Below, piece after piece: positions 19,512 through 64,000 of a DNA stretch of 64,000 nucleotides. How positions within the stretch are numbered: position 1 is the first letter of the stretch; every line of letters starts with the position of its first letter. This DNA comes from Eriocheir sinensis (taxonomy: Eukaryota; Arthropoda; Malacostraca; Decapoda; Varunidae). The notes under the pieces are model-generated. The model had not been told where the DNA came from. It did not search any database and saw only the letters and a list, made by a program, of their open reading frames with translations. The translations under genes were made by a program, and so were the position numbers. The stretch covers positions 13,319,753-13,383,752 of the forward strand of contig NC_066522.1 in assembly GCF_024679095.1 (NCBI RefSeq). Reading direction: 5' to 3'.

Positions 19512-20600
19512 TTTTTCATGAGTAGGCTATCAATAGTTTGTGTATATAACATGATAACCTGCTGCTTTACTCATTTACTGCTAATGCTGTTTTCATATTG
19601 TACAGCACTGGCCATCTTAACATTGGATGCTGGACGATATAAAACACAACAGTGAACGTAACAGTAGGCTATCTCGCTAAATAATCTAAATATTGAAAGC
19701 CTACTCCTGAAAATAATAGAAGAGACATGTGGGGGCGGGGCATAAGCTGACTGAGGGGCGGAGCGAGTTAAGGAAAGGGTGCTGTACCCAGTCACTTCCA
19801 TCAGGAGGCTCTATACTAGAGGAGTTTCTGCTTTCTCTTGCATTGTTTTTGTCTTATACTCATTCAGTTTCTGCCTCCTGGATCCTCAATGACTTTGATG
19901 TCAAAGACTTTTATAGGCTCAAATACTGTAATTGCCAATGAGCTTCCACAATTGATACCAAAGAATGCCACGAGAAATTTATTTTTTATAGTTTTTCCCC
20001 CCCAAAAATACTCAGTGTACCTGTACCTGATATGTGTAAACACAAAACATGTTGCAACATCTAATAGGTGGGTGCAGTGGGTGTCAGAAAATCAGTCATA
20101 ATTTTGTTAAATTTGCTAGAAAATTGTCATGTGACTGCTGAATGGAGAATGGACCTAGGGATATTTATTTTTGAATAAATATTTTTGAGATATTCTTTAA
20201 AAATATCTCTCTTCAGTGTAAGGATTGATTCAGGCTTCCACTCCCATCTTAAATCAACTTAATTCACCAGCTGAGAAACACGAGGAAGCTGGTGCATTGT
20301 CTGTAACATGGTTAGGATACTTTTGTAGTTTTGTATATTTGAATGTCATGACAATATATTTTAACTGTGTGTGCTATTGTCGGAAATGCCCCGTGTAGTA
20401 CTCACATGGCATTGCACTTATTACATTTTGAGAATCATTACATTTGTTACTGTACCATGTTGTATATATTAAATTTAAACTCTAAGGACTCGATTAGGCA
20501 TGTATGAGCTCTGTACTAATAGTTTTTAATTTTTCTTTCCACAGCAGTAGGAGACCAAGTGATGTTACAAGATTTGAATAAACATTCCATAAAGAATATA

Positions 20601-21170
20601 TGAGGCGTCTAGTGCTCAAGGGGCGAACAAGCCAATTACAATACCTTGTTTTGAGCTAAAGGCCTTCAAAGTCAAGCATAGCAAAAACATAATGAGAAAC
20701 ACATAGCAATATGACCATACATCAATAGAAAGTTTTCAGCTAGACAAATTCGATGGAATCAGTGCTTGTGTGAAATAGTGTTAATTATTAAAAAAAAAAA
20801 TAAAAAAAAAAATAAAAAAAAAATTAATGCATGTTTATCATCCGATTTAATCCAAACTCGGAAAATTAAGAGAACATTATGTAACTAACAGCCAGTTTAA
20901 ATTTCAAAACAAATTTTCCATATTTGGGTGTTTTATGAGGTTTACTAGTGCTTTGTGCTCTTAGAGCCCTGATACAGCTGACTTCATACACTCTGCAGAC
21001 AGGCAAAAACATGCTACAGTACCTTCACCACCCTTCTACTGGGCCATAAAGACCGATTTCCCATTTTCAGGTTCACAGAGGGTTGCACAGTGCTTCCATC
21101 TAGTGGAAACAAGCGAAAACTCAAAATCCCCAATGTTGGTGTGTTCGCCCCTCGAGCTTTAGATGCCTCA
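20601..21170. mobile_element. TIR element (MITE), 570 bp
   Basis: Ends are inverted repeats of about 30 bases: TGAGGCGTCTAGTGCTCAAG on the left and, read inward from the right, TGAGGCATCTAAAGCTCGAG, both continuing GGGCGAACA. Flanking TA on each side suggests a Tc1/mariner-type target. No transposase frame inside. Confidence 0.72.
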
Positions 21171-21774
21171 TATGATCAAGGTGACAAAAAAATTTAGGCA
21201 AACAATCTTTCACCACAAGAATGAGTACTACATAAGCATTCCTTTGTGGGCATTACATTGACAGTACATATAACCGGGCTAAGCCTTAACCACTCCCTTC
21301 AATTTTTTTTCCATTGGGGGCCTTTTAAAGACCACAAATTGCTGAGATGTCTCCAGTGGCTGTCTTGTGGATTCCCTCCACAAAAGACAAACCTAAGGGA
21401 AATACTGTACCAAATTACTTCACTAAAGCATTCAGTAGTCCACTGTTGAAAAATTAATGGTCAATATCTTTACATATAATTTATTAGAATGTAAACTCAA
21501 TTAAAAAAAATTTTTGTCCAGTCTCACCTGAACAAATTAGGATGCACATGGGATTTATTCTTAACAATGAATAAATTAAGAAATTTCTGAAACTAAATTA
21601 CATGTGACTGCATCCCTGAAATGAGAGCTTCAAACACCCTTTTTGCTAACTGCCATAATAAAAACCTAGTGACATGGAGTGGAAAGTGCATAAACTGGCC
21701 TGAGGATCTGGGGGCCCTTTCCCTTTTAATTAAACACACAGTACAAACATAAGCTCAAACATCACATATAATAC

Positions 21775-21811
<37 letters not shown>

Positions 21812-22090
21812 ACAGGCAAACCAAGTAGACATAGGCTGATCAACATCCAGACATACCTACAGTATTTAAGCAGGACTGAGCAGGCATAAGTCTCAAATTA
21901 AATTGAAATGTTCATTATAAACAAGAAAATAAATGAAAGACTGGTGAAAGTAAAGTAAACATGGAGTAAAGCTAATAAAAAACTTGTGCAGTATTTGTAC
22001 TTTGAGGGAGGGCATTATTTTCAAAAAGTGCTCATGTGGCTGCAGCTACACTGGACTGCTACAAATTTACTCCTTGTGTAAGAGCAAACT
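21171..22090. other. Intergenic DNA with short (AC)n
   Basis: No gene recognised. (AC)n at 21777-21806. Confidence 0.5.
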
Positions 22091-22238
22091 AATACAATGG
22101 CTCAAAGCAACAGAGAGGGAAATGTAAGTTATGAGGAGTTTACAGACTTGATTGATGAAATATGTAACAAACTAGAAATCAAAGTACGTACCAATATGGA
22201 AAATTTCACAGAAGAATTACACAGATTGGAAGAGTTAA

Positions 22239-22453
22239 CCCAATAGCAGTGGGGATCATGTTTCTTAATGGTCCCTCCAAGCAAGAAAAATTAGAAAAAA
22301 TCACCCCTCACACAAACCATTTCATAATATATATCAAAGCATTTGTGATCAGATTATGTATCATCTATTTTGGGGGGTTTATATCATGGCACAAATTTGG
22401 CCCGTCGCTGCTACACGGTAAAGCCACAAATTTGGCCTGTCGCTGCTACCGGG
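22239..22453. mobile_element. piggyBac-like MITE, 215 bp
   Basis: Flanked by TTAA on both sides (22235-22238 and 22454-22457). Ends start CCCAATAGCAGTGGGG and, inward from the right, CCCGGTAGCAGCGACAGG. Interrupts an ORF1-like LINE frame. Confidence 0.68.
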
Positions 22454-23044
22454 TTAAGAGTACCAGAAGAGGAAAAATAGAAATGGCCAAATAATGAAAT
22501 GTAAAGGCTGCAGATGTACATGAGACTTTTATGAGTTAACAGTGGAGGTGAGCAGCCTGAAGGCAAAACTCCTGCTGTGCAGGAGAGTGATGAAAGGTAT
22601 AAGGGGGACAAAGAGATGAAAAATCAGGAAAGCCATCTGATAAAAAAAAATAAATAGTATTAGGAAGAAATGGCTTAGACAAGTGCAATGCTTACAAACT
22701 CTCAAGATGAGATACAGAAAACATATATAAAAAAGAAATTCAGAACTCACGAAATACTAGCAGAAACTGTAGACACTGGGAGAGAAGTGAAAGAGGTAAA
22801 AGAAAAACCCAAAATTGAAAAGAGATGTTGTAGATATGAATAAATCAATAGTAATCCTAGGAAACAAGGGAAATAAAATCTACAACAGTTTCACATGAAA
22901 CAGAAGACATATGAAACTAATAATGAATATAATGAGAAAGGTGTCAAACGAAATCATTTAAAAAGATATAGAATATAAAAGGCCAGGCAAATATGAAATT
23001 GATTGGCAAGACAAGACCACTGAAGGATACTTTTGAGAATATGA

Positions 23045-23325
23045 ATAAAGGAAGGGTAAAGTTAGGGGCATGCACTACAGCTGCGAGTGGCCTCAGTGCT
23101 CATCTCCATCGCATTGGCCCTTGAGCCTGTGGTGGGAAGAACCCATTCCCCTGGAACACTAGGCCAGTACATATGGGTTACCACAGTCTACCTTCCCCAG
23201 GTTTCCCCCGGTACCCATTTATTGACCAACCGGAAGGGAGGATGAACAGCTGGGTGAGCTGCACGCTGACTGTCCAGACCAGGATTCAAACGTGGGCCTG
23301 TGCACACAGAGGCACTTAGAATATG
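23045..23325 (-). mobile_element. tRNA-related SINE-like repeat
   Basis: On the minus strand a B-box-like GTTTGAATCCTGG follows GGGCCCAC. Its core, GTGCTCATCTCCATCGCATT, recurs with changes near 12518, 14096 and 15328, and a TGGGTTACCA segment recurs near 14180, so this is a dispersed family. The A box is not clear. Confidence 0.5.
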
Positions 23326-24049
23326 ATGAAATATCAGAAAAGTGCAAAAAGACTTGGAAGAAACTGTGGAATTTAAAGATACGTAGGTGAAAAGATGTTA
23401 CGCCAAGAGGAAAGGGATACATAAAAGGAAAATGTAGAAGCACAAAAGGAAAAAAATGCTGAAAGATCAGATGAAGATATAAGGCATTTTCTTTCCAACA
23501 GAGTGATTGAGCTCCAAGTAAGGACATGGAACTTAAACAAGAAAGATCAACAAGCAGGGATGCAAACCAAATGAAAGTCAAGGTCAATATGTAAGTAGCC
23601 TGATTTAAATAGTATACTTACCCTGAACAATGAGACAGGAAACTAAGGAAAGCGGTGCTCTGATTTTCAAAAAAATAAATAAATAAAAGTTAAAGATGAA
23701 ATTAGAATGCTATTAGCTCCACTAGCAGAGCTGATGGCAGAGGTGGCACTACCTGCTGAAGTGAAGCAAGCACCAAGCACAAGAAAACTGCGAGTGAAGT
23801 TGTGTGATCATTGCTTATCCGTGCCGTGAATCAAAACCGGTGTAGTGTTCTAAGAATGGGGAAGCAGCCCAAAAGTGCTGATAATTAAAGGGCACCACTG
23901 TTATCAGAAGGGATATTTATATCGATGTGTGGGAATGCATCCTAAATCTTTGTCTTGAGTTTTACATTGATTTCATGGAAGGAATTAATGCAAAGAGATA
24001 GATAAGGAAGTGATTAATGGAAACGTATTGGGATAATATATGATAATGT

Positions 24050-24357
24050 GGCCATGCGTGTGTCTGCCATCTTCAGCTCAATACCTCTTGTTTCCATTCT
24101 TTCATCCCCTTCACTGGTAAACTCTAGAACAGTCTTCCTTCATCTGTATTTCCTCCTGCCTATGACTTGACCTCTTTCAAGAAGAGTGTATCAAGACAGA
24201 CACCTCTCCACCCAAAATTGACCTCTCTTTTGGCTACTTTTTACTTTTTACTTTTGTGGGAGTGGCGAGTAGTGTGCTTTTTTTTTTTTTTTTTTTTTTT
24301 TACTCTCTTTGTTGCCCTTGAGCTGCAGCCTTTGATGTAAAATAAATAAAAAAATTA
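24050..24357 (+). mobile_element. LINE 3' end fragment (family of 32395-33460)
   Basis: TCTTCCTTCATCTGTATTTC, CTTTCAAGAAGAGTGTATCA, GTGGGAGTGGCGAGTAGTGTG, a T run, CCCTTGAGCTGCAGCC and AAATAAATAAAAAAATT repeat the 3' end of the element at 33209-33460. It is a 5'-truncated copy inside the foldback element. Confidence 0.8.
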
Positions 24358-24664
24358 CATCTGGAGTCTATGGAGTCTATACACACACCATGGAGCCTGA
24401 TGAGAAATTCATATTGTACAAGGAGTGCATGAATAACATCAAGTATTACCTAACATAAGGCGGGCAATGTAAAAATACAGAAAAGAGATATAAGGCAACA
24501 AACAACAGCCAGTATCAATTTCACTGCAAGTTACCTCATCAAATCTGGGCTTTTTAGTGAATAAGCTCGCTAATATGTAGAAAATGACTTGCTTTGGAGT
24601 CCATTAGGAAATAATGGACACTTTTTGGGACAATAATGAGCGAGGTTACGAGGTTATGGCGTTA

Positions 24665-24736
24665 GCGAGGATGTGGTAACACAGAGTGTGTCGACAATCA
24701 CGTGACCGCCCGCACTCAGTGTTACCACATCCTCGC
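24665..24736. repeat. Perfect 18-bp hairpin followed by TATATAAG
   Basis: GCGAGGATGTGGTAACAC (24665-24682) is exactly inverted at 24719-24736, with a 36-base spacer. TATATAAG follows at about 24742. Confidence 0.85.
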
Positions 24737-25757
24737 ATTGGTATATAAGGCTTCCTTTGGTTTGTAATTTATTCATTCATATTTTTTTCACTTAAGATAT
24801 ACGTAGAAATTCGAGAAAAAGACTTAAATGTACTGGACAAACATTCTGTGCCATCTACAGACATTTCCCACACACTGACATGAATATCCCTTCTGGTAAC
24901 ACTGGCTATCACCACTTCTGGTCCGCCCCACTCTCAGGGCGCTACACCGGAGCGTTTCTGCACTTTTCCTAAGCATCGATTACTTCACTTCAGCTGGGAG
25001 CGACACAATTGTGGTAATTCTTTGCATGCCTCCTGACACAAACACATGAAATACAGAAGACTACACCTGACAGACATGATGCAGTACAATGAATAAGAAC
25101 CGTATTCCACCAAATGGATGATAAGCTGGAGAGGATATTAAATGGAGATATTAACACAAATATAAATTGGTATAGCTTAGATGTATGGAATCTAGGGGAA
25201 CAAAAACTGCTAATTTGATTCAGGACTTTTTTCCTGTTTCATCATGTAAGACAGGACACAAGGAACAGAGGATTGGATGAACTCTCATTAATCAAAGGAA
25301 AGTGAAATTGAGAAACTGATATATGATTTTTCTTTATGCAAATGTGATCATATACTACTGGAATATAACTTTATGGCAATATATGATACAGAATCCAAAT
25401 ATGAAGATCATAAGAAGCATTTACATTACAAAAATGGTAACTCTTGAAAATTGAAAAGGTATTAATACATAAGTTTGTAACAGGAAGAGAGAAAATAGAA
25501 GTAAATGAGTATATGTCATATGAGAAACTAACATCTAGAGGACACAGCAGAAAAATGTTTAAGAAAAGTGGTGAAAAGGATGCAAGAAAATTCAGTTTTC
25601 CAAATAGTTCAGTTGATCAGTGGAAAGCAGTACCAAATGAGGTTGTCTGTCAATCAAATTCACAAATTTATGGACATTTATGACAAAATGAATAAAAAAA
25701 TCTAGATAATATTAGCTTTGCTCAATCCTGTAAAAGTACAATTAGGTAAGAGAACAC

Positions 25758-27027
25758 ACACACACACACCGAGCATTGTAGCTTACCACTGCTTTGCTTT
25801 CCTTCAGCTGGAAAAATCAGCTTATGCATTAGTGACAACGAAACTGTCTCTTAGACTTTAATGTTACCAGTGACAGGTAATTTTGTTCTAATTTGATACT
25901 ACAAGTAAAATATTACCTAATTAAGTTTTAATATTCCTTGCAATCCCTAAGCATTATTTTCAAATAAACAGGATATTTTTAATAATTTTCCACAATTTAT
26001 GCACACCTGAAGAAAAATATACATGGCATATGCAAGTATGTACATATGAAACTATGTACATTCCTGATAATTAAAAGAATCATTGACAAAAAATCTATAC
26101 TTAAATATTTTTACCTATGAACTGAAAATGAGTAAATATTCAATAACGTTCAATAATATATAATGACTGCCATAATCTCTTGAATATACTTTGATACAAA
26201 ATAGTCAAGTTCATTACCATTTTCAATCATGATAATTTTGTTGAGATTACCACACAGTTCCTAAACAGTATTAGAAAAATACTCAGACTTCATACACTTT
26301 ATAAGGCATATTATCTGGACAAATCTAGTTTTTGCAGATAAACAGCAATTCACTATTTGTTGCATCTAATATGAACTTAATACCCTGCAAAACATGGAGC
26401 TGTACATATTTTTATGATTTGTTTGAGCAGTAAGTTTACCTCAGTAAGTAAGCTTTGACTCAGCAGTGTGGTAGACTTGAAATTTTCACTAAAAACTTTG
26501 CTTAAAGATATGCAGTATGAAAGGCTCCACAAAGATAAAATGGAATTGATTGCTTACTAAACAGTCTGCCGCCATGCCATGAACTGTTATGTCTCCTGTT
26601 ATGGTATTTACATACATTTATACACAGACAACAACAATTATGCAGTTATGAATACTTTAAGATACATAAAATACAGAATGACTTAGAAGTTGACTTACAT
26701 ATAATGGAACCAAGGTCATATGCTTCATATAAGCTCACTTGTTATACTAGTAAAAAACTCAGATCGGTGGCTGTCACTTCCTTTGAGGTAAGTGATCAGG
26801 CACTCAACTTGTCAATACTTATTGCAGTACATGGGACTGGATGGATCAGGTGGACTGGCCACCAGGTGAAAGTGAGTGGGGATGACCTCAGGCCTTGGAC
26901 ATTGGTTGGTAACTCCCAACACTGAAGAAGAGAAGAGATGAAGTTACCTTATGGTATCCACGTTGATGGTCAAGGATGTTTTGGATCAAAGTGGTCAACC
27001 TTACGTACCTTACTGGTGGTGAGGTAG
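25758..27027 (-). other. 3' flank and probable 3'UTR of the PLC-gamma gene
   Basis: AT-rich DNA with no gene or clear transposon, downstream of the stop codon at 27028-27030. The 3'UTR should lie here, but I could not place a cleavage site: no unambiguous AATAAA was found close to the stop. Confidence 0.4.
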
Positions 27028-63140
<36,113 letters not shown>

Positions 63141-64000
63141 CTGTAAAAGAGATATATATTACATGGTTGAAAAAAAGATATTGTGGACTGAAGTGTTTTC
63201 TAGCACACATGGTGGAAAACAGGTAGTATAGGTGGATTAATAGCAGTTTCACTGTTCCAAAAAATACTGCTAGAGAGATTCAGTAGAATGGAATAAAAGT
63301 AAAGTAAGTTATAAATGAAAAAAAAAAAAAAAAATCTATATGATATGGGTTTATGGAACCATTTTCATCACTGAAACTGACCTAAAAGCAAATACCACCA
63401 GTATGTGTGGCCAACAGGCAAACACCTGTTTATTTCTAATACATGCAACTTCAGATACTTTAACCCTTTCATTGCTAAATGCTTGCAGCGAGCGTTAGGC
63501 GTATTTGCTGGTGGCGCTAAACGCTCGCCACAAGCTCCACCCGCACTCAAATCTCCCGCGCATGAGTGTTCCAACACTAATTCTCACAACACAGGATTGC
63601 CAATTGAGTGGATTCTTCACTAAATTTGGTGGAAAATCATATCAGTCCAGCGCGTCAAATCTACGGACGAGTAACTGGTGGATGTTCTTGCCCAATATAG
63701 CGGCATTTTTGCATAGCTTCACCTATCACCTGACTGATTCTTTGACCAAATAGTTGTAAATATTGCAGTTGGCAATACTCCCTTGCCAGAATCTGAAGAA
63801 AAGATGTCTGCAGTTCCCTCAATACGGCTGATCATCCCGCATGCACCGACGTAAGTGTTAACATTCAACACTTCCTGAACGTGCATATACGTTCACAAGA
63901 GAGGCATACATAACCGACTCCTATAGATCTGGACCTCCTCTTTCCAATGGTGTTTTTGGTTTTTAGCTGTGATGAATAGTTTTTGAGATACAGAGGTTAA
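63141..64000. other. PLC-gamma intron DNA (right edge)
   Basis: Upstream intron of exon A. TTTAACCCTTTCATTGC near 63460 resembles a piggyBac-type end but no partner is visible in the window. No exon recognised. Confidence 0.4.

Larger units (their letters stand above)
23735..25030. mobile_element. Foldback element with long imperfect inverted arms
   Basis: Left arm about 23760-23945 (CCGGTGTAGTG then AGAAGGGATATTTATATCGA then GTGTGGGA) is inverted in the right arm about 24850-25015 (TCCCACACA, ATGAATATCCCTTCTGG, GCGCTACACCGG). The space between holds a LINE 3' tail and an 18-base perfect hairpin. Exact ends are not defined. Confidence 0.6.
22098..25757 (+). pseudogene. Decayed LINE split by other transposons
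   Basis: Pieces in order: an ORF1-like start (MAQSNREGNVSYEEFTDLID), more Lys/Glu-rich ORF1-like sequence to about 23640, an endonuclease-like piece near 25090-25320 (WNLGEQKLLI, TRNRGLDELSLI), and the ORF2 C-terminal end at 25540-25690 (RGHSRKMFKKSGEKDARKFS, SSVDQWKAVPNEVV). The 3' end reads TTAGGTAAGAG followed by ACACAC. The last part matches the LINE fragment at 49251-49780 (LGGHSKKLKK). Reverse transcriptase is missing. A piggyBac-like MITE, a SINE-like repeat and a foldback element are inserted. That all pieces came from one insertion is inference. Confidence 0.55.

Noticed and set aside
25444..25683. A host gene encoding an 80-residue basic protein
   Set aside because: It matches the C-terminal end of LINE ORF2 (RGHSRKMFKKS, DQWKAVPNEVV) and aligns with the copy at 49.5 kb.

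Overview
The window looks like nuclear DNA of an arthropod, most likely a decapod crustacean. The genes have short exons with GT-AG (one GC-AG) introns. Dinucleotide microsatellites, mainly (GA)n, (GT)n and (AT)n, are extremely dense. There is a degenerate TTAGG-rich tract resembling the arthropod telomere motif, and a heavy load of LINE, SINE and cut-and-paste transposon remnants. The species assignment is inference.

Two host genes can be rebuilt exon by exon, both on the minus strand. (1) At 270-8038 is the 5' part of a galactose-3-O-sulfotransferase gene (eight coding exons, 349 residues, cut by the left edge). It encodes a type II Golgi membrane protein with both PAPS-binding motifs, has a 15-nt micro-exon, and its introns consist almost entirely of simple repeats. 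(2) At 27028-63140 is the 3' part of a phospholipase C-gamma gene (20 coding exons, 953 residues plus stop; the N-terminal PH/EF-hand part is beyond the right edge). It carries the X catalytic half, first half of the split PH, SH2, SH2, SH3, second half of the split PH, Y catalytic half, C2 and a short coiled-coil tail. A third, partial gene at about 16533-18647 (minus) encodes a protein resembling the plasminogen receptor PLGRKT; its last exon was not found.

Layout: 1-8 kb sulfotransferase with repeat-filled introns; 8-16 kb intergenic with minisatellites, microsatellites and a Harbinger MITE; 16.5-18.7 kb PLGRKT-like gene; 19-27 kb AT-richer intergenic DNA with a LINE broken by a piggyBac-like MITE, a SINE and a foldback element; 27-63.2 kb PLC-gamma, whose introns house most of the transposons: an internally deleted LINE with a 251-codon open frame, two degenerate reverse-transcriptase LINEs, three tRNA-related SINEs, Tc1/mariner-, piggyBac-, hAT- and Harbinger-type TIR elements, including a nest of elements within one 4.5-kb element.

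The host genes are not functionally linked as far as the sequence shows: one is a Golgi sulfation enzyme, one a receptor-tyrosine-kinase signalling lipase, one a small membrane protein. No novel multi-gene system was found. The most interesting signals are architectural: the micro-exon, splice sites built from microsatellites, transposons that carry microsatellites or minisatellites as part of their body, and a LINE deletion derivative that keeps an open frame.
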